A stretch of 18,057 nt of DNA from Burkholderiales bacterium UBA2647 (GCA_002359635.1 DENJ01000106.1:663-18719), one strand, 5' to 3'. Shown: positions 8,357 to 16,150, counted from the first letter of the stretch. Notes: generated from the letters alone by a model not told the origin. Translations and numbers: made by a program.

Positions 8357-8389
8357 TGCCGCGACGTTTCGGTCATTGTTTCAGGGTCT

Positions 8390-10111
8390 TCATGCGGGTG
8401 TGAGCCGCGCAATAAACTGCGGCAAACGCTCATGGTCTTCGCTTGCAAAAACGCGCTGCAAGCGCGCACTCAGCGCTGCCAAGTCAACCCTCAGCAGGGC
8501 TTGTTTCACCCGCAAAAGATGCGCCGGGTGCATGGAAAACTGCCGCAGACCCATCGCAGCCAAAAGCACGGCAGCGCGGGGGTCCCCTGCCATCTCACCG
8601 CAGACGGCCACCGGCTTTCCAGCACGTTGCGCCGCGCGAATCGTTTGCTGAATCAGCTTCAACACAGCCGGATGAAAGGGATCGTAAAGCGAGGCCACGT
8701 GATGATCAGCCCGGTCGATTGCCAGCGTGTATTGGATCAAATCGTTGGTGCCGATCGATAAGAAATCGAGGCGTTTGGCAAACGTGGCCGCGCAAATCGC
8801 CGCCGCCGGAACCTCAACCATGCCACCAACCGCGATCGAATCATCGAACTGCAAGCCCTGCTTGCGCAGCTGCTGCTTGGCCTGCTCAATCCGGCTGAGA
8901 CTTTGGTCGACTTCATGCGCGTGGGCAAGCATCGGGATAAGAATACGCGCCTTGCCGTGGGCTGAGGCGCGAAGCAGGGCACGCAACTGGGTCAGAAACA
9001 ACTGCGGCTCAGCCAGGCAAAACCGGATCGCTCGTAGCCCAAGCGCCGGGTTAGGCGCCTGGTGGCTGTCCTCGCCGCTTACCCCCAGGCCTTTGTCTGC
9101 GCCCACATCTAGGGTTCGAATGGTGACGGGTCGAGGTGCCATGGCTTCGATGGCAGCTCGATAGGCCCGGTATTGTTCCTCTTCATCGGGCAGACGGCTT
9201 CGGTTCAAAAACAGGAACTCCGAGCGAAAAAGACCAATCCCCTGCGCGCCAGCGGCCTGGGCATCGGCAGCTTCGGCCGGTGTTTCGATATTGGCCTGCA
9301 AGTCGATCGGCTGGCCATCCAGACTGAGGCAGGGCACATGAACCAGGCGCAACAATCGCTGCCGGTCAAGCACTTCTTGGGCTTGAAGGTTGCGATACTC
9401 GCTAAGCATCGCCTCATCGGGCGCCACCACCACAACGCCGCGATGGCCGTCCAGAATCAACAAGTCGTCGTCATGAATCAGCTCGCTTGCCCGTCCTGCA
9501 CCGACCAGGGCCGGCACATTCATGCCGCGCGCCAGAATGGCGGTATGCGAGGTGACACCACCTTGATCGATCACAAAACCTAAAGCATGGCGCAGCTGCA
9601 ACATATCGGCTGGCCCGATGTCGGCAGCAACAATCACCGCAGGTTCATCGGCCATCGCATGCGCACTCAGTGAGCCCGCAAGGCGGCGCAACACCCGATC
9701 GGCCACCTGCTGCACATCACGGCCACGCTCGCGCAAGTACTCATCTTCGATAGCCTCAAACTGCGCCGACAGTTCGGCAGCCTGCGCTGATAAGGCCCAC
9801 TCCGCGCACCAGCGTGATTTTCGAATCGCCTGCGCAGCCTCACCCGTCAAAGCGGGATCATCAAGCAGCATGGCATGAACTTCGAGCAAGGCCTTGGCCT
9901 CAGGAGGCGCATCAGCGGGCAATTGCGCCGCTACCGTTTGAAGCTCGGTTTGGACCTCCAGCATCGCGGCCTGGAGTCGCGCAACCTCGGCATCGGTTTC
10001 AGCGGCCTTGATGTGATAGTGCGGCACGTCGACTTGATGCCCGGATTCGAGCAGCCGCGCACGGGCAACCACAATGCCTGCACTTACCCCAAGACCATGC
10101 AGGCTGAACAT
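8390..10111 (-). CDS. ptsI: Phosphoenolpyruvate-protein phosphotransferase (PTS enzyme I)
   Basis: A 573-aa cytoplasmic enzyme, the normal length for EI. It takes phosphate from phosphoenolpyruvate onto His189 (in GGVTSHTAILARG, same number as in E. coli) and passes it to HPr. The HPr-binding helical part is at 30-145, the swivelling phospho-His domain at about 150-230, and the C-terminal PEP-binding TIM barrel from about 255 with GLFRSEFLF, SIGTNDLIQYTLA and the active-site Cys504 in AVCGEMAGD. All catalytic residues I can check are present. Its ATG shares one base with the stop of the HPr gene (TGATG). No EIIB or EIIC lies nearby, so the relay is likely regulatory or feeds transporters elsewhere. 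Confidence 0.96.
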   Translation of the reverse strand: MFSLHGLGVSAGIVVARARLLESGHQVDVPHYHIKAAETDAEVARLQAAMLEVQTELQTVAAQLPADAPPEAKALLEVHAMLLDDPALTGEAAQAIRKSRWCAEWALSAQAAELSAQFEAIEDEYLRERGRDVQQVADRVLRRLAGSLSAHAMADEPAVIVAADIGPADMLQLRHALGFVIDQGGVTSHTAILARGMNVPALVGAGRASELIHDDDLLILDGHRGVVVVAPDEAMLSEYRNLQAQEVLDRQRLLRLVHVPCLSLDGQPIDLQANIETPAEAADAQAAGAQGIGLFRSEFLFLNRSRLPDEEEQYRAYRAAIEAMAPRPVTIRTLDVGADKGLGVSGEDSHQAPNPALGLRAIRFCLAEPQLFLTQLRALLRASAHGKARILIPMLAHAHEVDQSLSRIEQAKQQLRKQGLQFDDSIAVGGMVEVPAAAICAATFAKRLDFLSIGTNDLIQYTLAIDRADHHVASLYDPFHPAVLKLIQQTIRAAQRAGKPVAVCGEMAGDPRAAVLLAAMGLRQFSMHPAHLLRVKQALLRVDLAALSARLQRVFASEDHERLPQFIARLTPA

Positions 10112-10380
10112 CAGCTATGCTCACCAAAACCGCTGGCAAACAAATCGACAAGTGCCTTGACCGCCTCAACTTCGTCGGCACCATCGGCCGAGACGATCAA
10201 GGTCGCTCCCTGCGGTGCCGCGAGCATCATCACCCCCATGATGCTCTTGGCGTTGATTTTGCGACTGCCTCGCGCAAGCCAGACATCGCACTTAAAGCTG
10301 GATGCCAGCTGTGAGACCTTGGCCGAGGGTCGGGCATGTAAGCCGAGCTTATTCACCAGTTTGATTTCGCTTTCGGTCAC
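10111..10380 (-). CDS. ptsH: HPr family phosphocarrier protein
   Basis: An 89-aa phosphocarrier. His15 in NKLGLHARPSA is the site phosphorylated by EI, and Ser46 in NAKSIMGVMML is the position used by HPr kinase where that enzyme exists. MMLAAPQGATL is typical of proteobacterial HPr. The start codon is GTG (10380-10378), not ATG; it shares one base with the TAG stop of the EIIA gene (TAGTG), and the next residues TESEIKLVNKLGLHARP align with the family, so no other start fits. It receives phosphate from EI (next gene) and should hand it to the EIIA encoded just upstream. Confidence 0.95.
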   Translation of the reverse strand: MTESEIKLVNKLGLHARPSAKVSQLASSFKCDVWLARGSRKINAKSIMGVMMLAAPQGATLIVSADGADEVEAVKALVDLFASGFGEHS

Positions 10381-10784
10381 TACGCCGCCTCCCGGGAAGG
10401 GTTGGCCATTTCACAGATCGCATGCTGCCCGGTGGTACTGACCGCAGCCACAAGTTCGGCAAGCTCCATACGCCGATTACCCAGTGCTTTGAGCAGCATC
10501 GGCAGATTCACACCGGCAAGCACCTGCACCCGATGAGGCTGGGCCAGTCGTATCGCAACGCGCGACGGCGTTGCCCCAAAACAATCGGTGAAGACCAACA
10601 AGCCCGACCCGTCGTTGATTCTCAGGGCCAATTCGCAAGCTGCGCGGAAAGTTACTTCAGGGTCTTCATCGGGAATCACGTCGAGTGCGGCCAATTGAAC
10701 GGGTAAGCGGCCGAAAACATGCCGCGTGGCACGAATCAATGCTGTGGCGAGTGGCTCATGCGAAATCACCAAAACACCAATCAT
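10380..10784 (-). CDS. PTS EIIA component, mannose/fructose family (ManX type)
   Basis: A 134-aa single-domain EIIA of the mannose (EIIA-Man) family. His9 in LVISHEPLATAL is the phosphorylation site, and VFTDCFGATPSRVA corresponds to the conserved TDxFGATPS segment lining the active site. The protein lacks an attached IIB domain. In Betaproteobacteria this stand-alone EIIA sits with HPr and EI but without a permease, and is thought to be regulatory; the target is unknown. The ATG overlaps the gshB stop by four bases (ATGA), and the stop overlaps the HPr start by one base, so expression is tied to both neighbours. Confidence 0.93.
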   Translation of the reverse strand: MIGVLVISHEPLATALIRATRHVFGRLPVQLAALDVIPDEDPEVTFRAACELALRINDGSGLLVFTDCFGATPSRVAIRLAQPHRVQVLAGVNLPMLLKALGNRRMELAELVAAVSTTGQHAICEMANPSREAA

Positions 10785-11749
10785 GATGCGCAGGCCTGTG
10801 CGAGTTTTCGAACAAAGAGCTCAGCCACATCAAAGCCGGTTTGATCCATGATTTCTCGAAAACAGGTCGGCGAGGTCACATTGATTTCTGTCAAGTACTC
10901 GCCGATGATATCGAGTCCCACCAAAAACAAACCCCGCTCGCAAAGCACGGGGGCCAGGAATTCGCCAATGCGGCGGTCTGCGGCGCTCAAGGGCCGCGCT
11001 TGCGCCCGGCCGCCTGCAGCCAGATTGCCGCGCGCCTCGCCTGCCTGTGGAATTCTGGCAAGCGCGAAAGGCACAACCTCACCTCCGATCAACAAGACCC
11101 GCTTGTCCCCATCGCGAATTTCGGGGATGTAGGCCTGGGCCATCACGCTGCGGCGCCCAAACTGCGCCATGGTTTCGAGAATTACCGACAAGTTCGGGTC
11201 ATCGGCACGCGCCTGGAAAATCGAAGCCCCGCCCATGCCATCCAGGAGCTTAAAAATCGCCAAGCGATGATGCTGAACAAAAGCACGAAGCCTTTGCGGG
11301 TCGCGGCTCACCAAGGTGTCGGCAATAAACTGAGGAAACTCAAGAATCGCGAGCTTTTCATTGTGATCTCGCAACATTTGCGGGCGGTTAAACACCTTGG
11401 CCCCTTCCCGCTGCGCCTGCTCGAGTAACAGCGTCGCGTAAAGAAACTCCAGATCGAAGGGCGGGTCTTTACGCATCAGGACGGCATCAAAGTCGCTCAG
11501 CAATCGCTCCTTGGCCTCGCCCTGGGCATACCAACGTGGGTTCTTCAGTGCCTTGGCACCCGGCGAAAGGCTTTGCAGGGTGATCGCCCTGCAATGCGCG
11601 TAGATGCGTTGCTTGCTCGCGTAAAGATCGCCAAGTTCCGCAACCCAGATCCCATAGCCCTGCGCCTGGGCTGCCTGCATCATGGCGTAAGTGCTGTCCT
11701 TCTTGATCTGGAAGCTGCTGATCGGGTCTACGATAAAAAGCCATTGCAT
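10781..11749 (-). CDS. gshB: Glutathione synthetase
   Basis: A 322-aa ATP-grasp ligase adding glycine to gamma-glutamylcysteine, the second step of glutathione synthesis in the cytoplasm. N-terminal FIVDPISSFQIKKDST, then VLMRKDPPFDLEFLYAT, FNRPQMLRDHNEKL, the ATP-grasp loop LLDGMGGASIF, DGDKRVLLIGGE and the C-terminal EINVTSPTCFREI are all characteristic of the bacterial GshB family, and the length is normal. It lies 33 bp downstream of gshA; GGAGAG occurs about 8 bases before its ATG. Its stop overlaps the EIIA start. Pairing with gshA in one operon gives the whole glutathione pathway. Confidence 0.96.
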   Translation of the reverse strand: MQWLFIVDPISSFQIKKDSTYAMMQAAQAQGYGIWVAELGDLYASKQRIYAHCRAITLQSLSPGAKALKNPRWYAQGEAKERLLSDFDAVLMRKDPPFDLEFLYATLLLEQAQREGAKVFNRPQMLRDHNEKLAILEFPQFIADTLVSRDPQRLRAFVQHHRLAIFKLLDGMGGASIFQARADDPNLSVILETMAQFGRRSVMAQAYIPEIRDGDKRVLLIGGEVVPFALARIPQAGEARGNLAAGGRAQARPLSAADRRIGEFLAPVLCERGLFLVGLDIIGEYLTEINVTSPTCFREIMDQTGFDVAELFVRKLAQACAS

Positions 11750-11782
11750 GGCGCTTCTCTCCGGAAAGCGATGGTCTTGCGC

Positions 11783-13105
11783 TTAGGCGTCCGCCTGAGC
11801 CGGGCTTGGACGCTCGCCTGGCTCAGTTTGCTCCAATTCAATTGATGCCGCCAGCAAAGCCAAACGGGCAACCACCCCATAAGCGTAAAACCGATTGGGT
11901 GCGGCCTCAGGTGGTGCTTTGCCATCGGGCAAGATGCACGAGGTTTCAAAAGGCAGCGGCACAAAATGCATCCCCGGCGCATTGAGGCTTTCCTGGCGGC
12001 TACGGCTTTGGTGAACACGGTAAAAACCCCCCACCACATAGCGATCGATCATGTAAACAACCGGCTCAGCACTCGAGCCCTCGAGTTGCTCAATGGTGGG
12101 TACGCCTTCTTGCAGGAGCACCTGGCTGACCTCAAGGCCTTCCTTGACCACCGCCATTTTATTGCGCTGTTTGCGATTCAGATTCTTGACTTGCGAGGCG
12201 TCGTTCACCGACATCACGCCCATGCCATAGGTGCCAGCGTCAGCCTTCACGATCACAAAGGCTTCTTCGCTGATGCCATACGCCTTGTACTTGCTGCGAA
12301 TTCTTCCAAGCAAGAGATCAACCTGCTCGGCCATACATTGCTCGCCGGTACGTTCATGAAAATTAACGTTTTCACACAAGCCGAAATAAGGGTTGATGAG
12401 CCAGGGATCGATATGCAGTAATTGCGCAAAATCTTCAACAACCTGATTAAAGGCTGCAAAGTGATTGGATTTGCGTCGCACGGCCCAGCCTGCATGCAAA
12501 GGCGGCAACAAGACTTGCTGATCGATCCCTTGTAACAGCTCGGGAATACCCGCCGATAAATCATTATTGAGCAAGATCGCGCATGGGTCGAAATCTGCCA
12601 GACCCAGTCTTGCCGATCCGTTGGCGTTTTCCTGGCGGATTAATGGCTCGAGCAATAGGCTTTGCCCATTGGCCAACTCAAGCGGCGTGGCTTGTGTGAT
12701 CTCAGGATTGAGGCTGCCAAGACGTACCTCCAAGCCGGTCTGGCGAAGAATTCCGGCAAGCCGCAGCACGTTCATCAGGTAAAAGCTGTTTCGACTGTGA
12801 TTCTCCGGGATTAACAGCAAATTGCGGGCGTCAGCACAGTACTTCTCAATGGCGGCCATCGCAGCCTGGATCGCAAGGGGTAGCATCTCGTCGGAAAGGT
12901 TGTTGAAGCCACCCGGGAAAAGATTCATATCCACCGGCGAGAGCTTGAATCCGGCATGCCGCAAATCAACAGAGCCGTAAAAGGGCGGGGTGTGTTCCTG
13001 CCAGGCAAGCCTAAACCAGCGTTCGATCGCAGTCGAGGCCTCGATGATTTGCTGCTCCAGCGCCAGCAAGGGCCCGTTGAGCGCGGTCTTTAAGTGGGGA
13101 ACCAT
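11783..13105 (-). CDS. gshA: Glutamate-cysteine ligase, proteobacterial ATP-grasp type
   Basis: A 440-aa ligase making gamma-glutamylcysteine, the first step of glutathione synthesis. It belongs to the betaproteobacterial GshA family (the Pfam family itself named GshA) rather than to the E. coli type. Signatures are MVPHLKTALNGPL at the start, SVDLRHAGFKLSPVDMNLFPGGFNN, IPENHSRN, CENVNFHERTG, VIVKADAGTYGMGVM and MIDRYVVGGFYRVH. The frame is open to 13219 and two close ATGs exist; 13105 was chosen over 13111 because an AAAAGG site at 13115-13120 lies 9 bases from 13105 but only 3 from 13111, and because the family begins MVPHL. It is the first gene of the gsh-PTS-met block, just after the amtB terminator. 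Confidence 0.94.
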   Translation of the reverse strand: MVPHLKTALNGPLLALEQQIIEASTAIERWFRLAWQEHTPPFYGSVDLRHAGFKLSPVDMNLFPGGFNNLSDEMLPLAIQAAMAAIEKYCADARNLLLIPENHSRNSFYLMNVLRLAGILRQTGLEVRLGSLNPEITQATPLELANGQSLLLEPLIRQENANGSARLGLADFDPCAILLNNDLSAGIPELLQGIDQQVLLPPLHAGWAVRRKSNHFAAFNQVVEDFAQLLHIDPWLINPYFGLCENVNFHERTGEQCMAEQVDLLLGRIRSKYKAYGISEEAFVIVKADAGTYGMGVMSVNDASQVKNLNRKQRNKMAVVKEGLEVSQVLLQEGVPTIEQLEGSSAEPVVYMIDRYVVGGFYRVHQSRSRQESLNAPGMHFVPLPFETSCILPDGKAPPEAAPNRFYAYGVVARLALLAASIELEQTEPGERPSPAQADA

Positions 13106-13136
13106 GGGCATGCGCCTTTTAGAGTACCGAGCCCGC

Positions 13137-13142
13137 ATTGTA
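13137..13142 (-). promoter_or_regulatory. Possible -10 element for the gshA operon
   Basis: TACAAT on the minus strand, about 26 bases upstream of ATG 13111, is a good sigma-70 -10 hexamer and would give a leader of roughly 25 bases. The region 16-18 bases further upstream is the T-run of the amtB terminator (TTTTTT or TTTTTC), a poor -35 element, so the promoter may be weak or activator-dependent. Confidence 0.35.
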
Positions 13143-13159
13143 GTTGGCAGGCACTCCCG

Positions 13160-13185
13160 AAAAAAACCCCGCCACAAGGGCGGGG
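13160..13185 (-). terminator. Rho-independent terminator after amtB
   Basis: Read on the minus strand: CCCCGCC (13185-13179), loop CTTGT, GGCGGGG (13173-13167), then seven T (13166-13160). The 7-bp all-GC stem with a U-tract is a classical intrinsic terminator. It lies 54 bp after the amtB stop and separates the torF-glnK-amtB cluster from gshA. Confidence 0.9.
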
Positions 13186-13239
13186 CAAGACGCAAGAAGA
13201 AACCAGGAAAATTGGGCAATAGCTTGTCGCTAATCAGCC

Positions 13240-14793
13240 TCAGTTACGGTACGCCGATTCGCCATGTGAGGCGATGTCAAGCCCTTCGCGCTCTTGCTCA
13301 TCGCTCACGCGCAACCCGACGATCACATCAACAATCTTGTAGGCAATCAAGGACACGATCGCTGACCAGACCACAGTGACCAACACCGCTTGGGTTTGAA
13401 TCCAAAGTTGCGATGCAATCGAATAGTCAGGTGAGGCTGCATTGGCCACGTAATCGAAAATCCCGGCGCCGCCAAGCGATGGCGCAGCAAAGACCCCTGT
13501 GAGCAGTGCGCCGACGATACCGGCAACCCCGTGAACACCAAACACATCCAGACTGTCGTCAGCACCAAGCATGCGTTTGAGTCCGCCGACTCCCCAAAGC
13601 GCCGCCAGACCAGCCACCAGACCAATGACAACCGCGCCCATCGGACCAACAAACCCGCAGGCCGGGGTGATGCCGACTAAGCCGGCGACCGCACCCGAGG
13701 CGGCCCCCAACATCGAGGGTTCGCCTTTGGACATCCACTCACCGAGCGACCAGGCGAGCAATCCGCAGGCCGCTGCCACCAGGGTGTTGATGAAAGCCAT
13801 GCCGGTCACACCGTTGGCCTCCAAATTCGAGCCGGCGTTAAAGCCGAACCAACCCACCCAAAGCAAACAGGCGCCGACCAGCGTGAGCGGCAGCGAATGA
13901 GGCGCCATCGCTTCCTTGCCAAAACCGATGCGCTTGCCGATCAAGTAAGCACCCACAAGTCCAGCCACGCCTGCGTTGATGTGCACCACCGTACCTCCCG
14001 CGAAGTCAAGTGCGCCTTTTTGCCACAACCAGCCTGCGGCAGCGGTCACCGATTCCAGCGTCTTGGGGTCGCTGATCGCATCCGGCCCGTCCCAGAACCA
14101 GACCATGTGGGCGACCGGAATGTAGCCAAAAGTGAACCATATCACGGAGAACAAAAGCACCGCGGCAAACTTCACCCGCTCCGCAAATGCGCCCACAATC
14201 AGCGCGCAGGTAATCGCTGCAAAGGTCGCCTGGAAAGCCACAAAAACAATTTCGGGGATATAAACCCCTTTACTGAAGGTTGCTCCCGCCGAGTCCGCCG
14301 TCACGCCAGCCAAAAAGAGCTTGTCGAGCCCACCAATAAAAGGCGAGCCTCCGGTGAAGGCAAGGCTGTAGCCATAAACCACCCATAAAACCACGATCAG
14401 AGAAAACACCGTGCTGACCTGCATCAGTACCGACAAAACATTTTTCGCCCGCACCAAACCGCCGTAAAAAAGCGCAAGGCCTGGCACTGACATCATCACC
14501 ACCAAGAGCGTGGCCACCAGCATCCAGGCGGTATCGCCCTTGTTGGGCGGGGGAGGTGCTGAAGCTTCCGCTTTGGCCTCAGCGGCCTCGGCCTTGTCCT
14601 CGGCTTTGCCCTCTGCCTTCGCTTCAGCATTGGCCTTAGCGGGCTCAGCAGCTTTTGCCTCGCTTGTCGCTTCGGCCTTTGCGGGCGCTGCGCTTGGTGT
14701 TGACTGGGCAAGCGCCTGGCTAAACGGCGCAGCAAAGATTAAGAGACCAAGGGCAAGCACAAGGGCCCAGCCTGCTTTGAAGAGCTTTTTCAT
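13240..14793 (-). CDS. amtB: Ammonium transporter (Amt family) with long charged N-terminal tail
   Basis: A 517-aa inner-membrane ammonium channel. Residues 1-29 form a signal peptide (MKKLFK, hydrophobic core, cleavage near ALA-Q). Residues 30-84 are a low-complexity Ala/Lys/Glu tail ending in PPPPNKGD, followed by the Amt core of about eleven membrane helices. Core signatures: MSVPGLALFYGGLVRAKNVLS, the twin pore histidines His271 (VVHINAG) and His421 (FGVHGVAG), FNAGSNLEAN, and ADDSLDVFGVHG near the cytoplasmic end. PII protein is encoded just upstream (36-bp gap), as usual for glnK-amtB, and would block the channel when nitrogen is plentiful. AAAGGA lies about 7 bases before the ATG. The tail is expected in the periplasm; its role is unknown. 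The terminator at 13160-13185 ends the transcript. Confidence 0.95.
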   Translation of the reverse strand: MKKLFKAGWALVLALGLLIFAAPFSQALAQSTPSAAPAKAEATSEAKAAEPAKANAEAKAEGKAEDKAEAAEAKAEASAPPPPNKGDTAWMLVATLLVVMMSVPGLALFYGGLVRAKNVLSVLMQVSTVFSLIVVLWVVYGYSLAFTGGSPFIGGLDKLFLAGVTADSAGATFSKGVYIPEIVFVAFQATFAAITCALIVGAFAERVKFAAVLLFSVIWFTFGYIPVAHMVWFWDGPDAISDPKTLESVTAAAGWLWQKGALDFAGGTVVHINAGVAGLVGAYLIGKRIGFGKEAMAPHSLPLTLVGACLLWVGWFGFNAGSNLEANGVTGMAFINTLVAAACGLLAWSLGEWMSKGEPSMLGAASGAVAGLVGITPACGFVGPMGAVVIGLVAGLAALWGVGGLKRMLGADDSLDVFGVHGVAGIVGALLTGVFAAPSLGGAGIFDYVANAASPDYSIASQLWIQTQAVLVTVVWSAIVSLIAYKIVDVIVGLRVSDEQEREGLDIASHGESAYRN

Positions 14794-14829
14794 TTCAATT
14801 CCTTTCGCGTTGAATAGCGCTCAGCGCCC

Positions 14830-15168
14830 TCAAATCGCCGACTCACCGGTCTCGCCGGTACGGATACGAATCACCTCGTCAAGGCTGTAGACAAAGATCT
14901 TCCCGTCACCGATTTTTCCGGTGCGCGCAGCCTTTTCAATCGCCTCGATGGCACGTTCGAGCAAAGCTTCCGGAATTGCGACTTCGAGCTTGACCTTGGG
15001 AAGAAAATCCACCACATACTCTGCCCCCCGATAAAGCTCGGTATGCCCTTTTTGACGCCCAAAACCCTTCACTTCGCTCACCGTAATGCCTTGGACGCCG
15101 ATTTCCGATAAAGCCTCGCGCACTTCATCAAGTTTGAAAGGTTTTATTACCGCCGTGATCAGTTTCAT
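14830..15168 (-). CDS. glnK: Nitrogen regulatory PII protein (GlnK/GlnB)
   Basis: A 112-aa PII signal protein, full length. The T-loop RQKGHTELYRGAEYVVDF carries Tyr51, the uridylylation site; the B-loop is ARTGKIGDGKIF and the C-loop follows with VIRIRTGE. It senses ATP/ADP and 2-oxoglutarate and controls AmtB, glutamine synthetase adenylylation and the NtrB/NtrC system. PII paralogues GlnB and GlnK are hard to tell apart by sequence; the position directly before amtB favours GlnK. It starts 9 bp after the torF stop, with a G-rich site overlapping that stop, so it is almost certainly co-transcribed with torF. Confidence 0.95.
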   Translation of the reverse strand: MKLITAVIKPFKLDEVREALSEIGVQGITVSEVKGFGRQKGHTELYRGAEYVVDFLPKVKLEVAIPEALLERAIEAIEKAARTGKIGDGKIFVYSLDEVIRIRTGETGESAI

Positions 15169-15177
15169 GCCCGCCCC

Positions 15178-15987
15178 CTAGAAGTTGTACTTGGCAGAGA
15201 GCACGACGGCAGATTTGCCTGCAAACTTGCCATCAGCCCGATAGGCCATTTCATCTTTGGCGTCCACGCCGATGAGACTCAGGCCAAGAAGAAGACCCGA
15301 GACATCTTTGGTGATGGCAATCGAATAATCGGTATAGTCGGCCGTGCTGTTGTTCGCCACCCTTTGACGCCCGAGGTGGGGCACAAGCGTCCAGCCGCTG
15401 CCCATGTCAAAGCTGGCGGACAAATCAAAATAGCCGCTACCCGAGGAATCCTTGAATCCAAACAAACTCGTCAACGCGTGGGAATACTTCGCCGTAACTG
15501 GCCCGAAAGTCAAGGCACCGTAAATTTCAGTGGTGTTGGCGTTGTCGAAGCCAGGCACGTTTCCGAGGGTGTTGCCCAGGTATTGGTAACGTAACAGTCC
15601 CACATCGGCCACAACATCCTTGGCAATCTCGGTCTTATAACCACCGTATAAATCGACCTCCGAAGAACCCTTGGCGCCCGCGTCCTTGATCCACTTGATA
15701 TTGGTTGCCCATACGCCTGCATAAAGCCCGTTTGGCAATCCTAGATCAGCACCGACCTGCAAGGCTGGTCCGAAACGTGTTTGGGTGATGCCGCGATAAC
15801 GGTAATCGCTCACAACCGCCGCATTGCCAGTCAATGAAAGCTTGTCTTCGGCGCTGGCGCTTGTCGGTAGGGCGCTTGCGGCAGCGCATAAGCAGGAGGC
15901 AACAAGCAGCGCTGACAAGCTGCATTCTGAAAGGCTGAGTGATTTCGCTTGGGTCGTCTTATTTAGGCCAGAGAATTTAATTTGCAT
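15178..15987 (-). CDS. TorF family putative outer-membrane porin
   Basis: A 269-aa exported beta-barrel-like protein. A long n-region precedes a hydrophobic core (LSALLVASCLCAAASAL) and a cleavage site near SASA-EDKL. The mature part begins LTGNAAVVSDYRYRGITQTRFGPALQ, the signature of the TorF/gcw_chp family, has alternating polar and hydrophobic strands, and ends in a terminal Phe (AKYNF) as outer-membrane barrels do for BAM recognition. The substrate is unknown; its place as first gene before glnK and amtB suggests nitrogen-limited uptake. GGAGCA lies 6 bases before the ATG, and a sigma-54 promoter lies upstream. Confidence 0.88.
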   Translation of the reverse strand: MQIKFSGLNKTTQAKSLSLSECSLSALLVASCLCAAASALPTSASAEDKLSLTGNAAVVSDYRYRGITQTRFGPALQVGADLGLPNGLYAGVWATNIKWIKDAGAKGSSEVDLYGGYKTEIAKDVVADVGLLRYQYLGNTLGNVPGFDNANTTEIYGALTFGPVTAKYSHALTSLFGFKDSSGSGYFDLSASFDMGSGWTLVPHLGRQRVANNSTADYTDYSIAITKDVSGLLLGLSLIGVDAKDEMAYRADGKFAGKSAVVLSAKYNF

Positions 15988-16043
15988 CGCAGTGCTCCGT
16001 GTAAAGGTATACAGGCCCGCAATCGAGGCGGTTTTCAGAGCAA

Positions 16044-16059
16044 AGCAGAAGCTGTGCCA
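16044..16059 (-). promoter_or_regulatory. Sigma-54 (RpoN) promoter for torF-glnK-amtB
   Basis: On the minus strand the sequence is TGGCACAGCTTCTGCT. It matches the -24/-12 consensus TGGCAC-N5-TTGCW at every defined position but one (C for T in the -12 box), with the required GG-N10-GC spacing. Transcription should start near 16033, leaving a leader of about 46 bases before the torF ATG at 15987. The genes it would serve are classical NtrC targets. Confidence 0.82.
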
Positions 16060-16133
16060 ACCCGAATCTGTTGGCTCCCTTCGTGGGCCGACATGGTGAA
16101 AATCGGGGCGTGACGCTCAAGCGCTCAGCAGCG

Positions 16134-16150
16134 TGCACCATAGCAGTGCA
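16134..16150 (-). promoter_or_regulatory. NtrC-binding enhancer site (predicted)
   Basis: TGCACCATAGCAGTGCA is a 17-bp dyad matching the NtrC consensus TGCACC-N5-GGTGCA with a single mismatch. Its centre is about 108 bp upstream of the predicted sigma-54 start, the same distance as one of the E. coli glnA enhancer sites. A weaker half-matching site, TGCACTGTCTTCGCGCA, lies at 16153-16169, about two helical turns further upstream. Because the gap is shared, the sites also lie upstream of comM. Confidence 0.72.

Noticed and set aside
8357..8389. SAM-responsive riboswitch before metX
   Set aside because: Only 33 bp separate ptsI and metX, too short for any known SAM aptamer, and no matching pairing was seen.
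7685..8761. A 358-codon open frame on the plus strand across metX and ptsI
   Set aside because: It is antisense to two clearly identified genes with intact motifs, shows no recognisable domain and has a composition expected of a complementary-frame shadow.
14510..14890. Ala/Ser-rich open frame on the plus strand opposite the amtB tail
   Set aside because: It is the complement of the low-complexity Ala/Lys/Glu codons of amtB, which naturally lack stops on the other strand.
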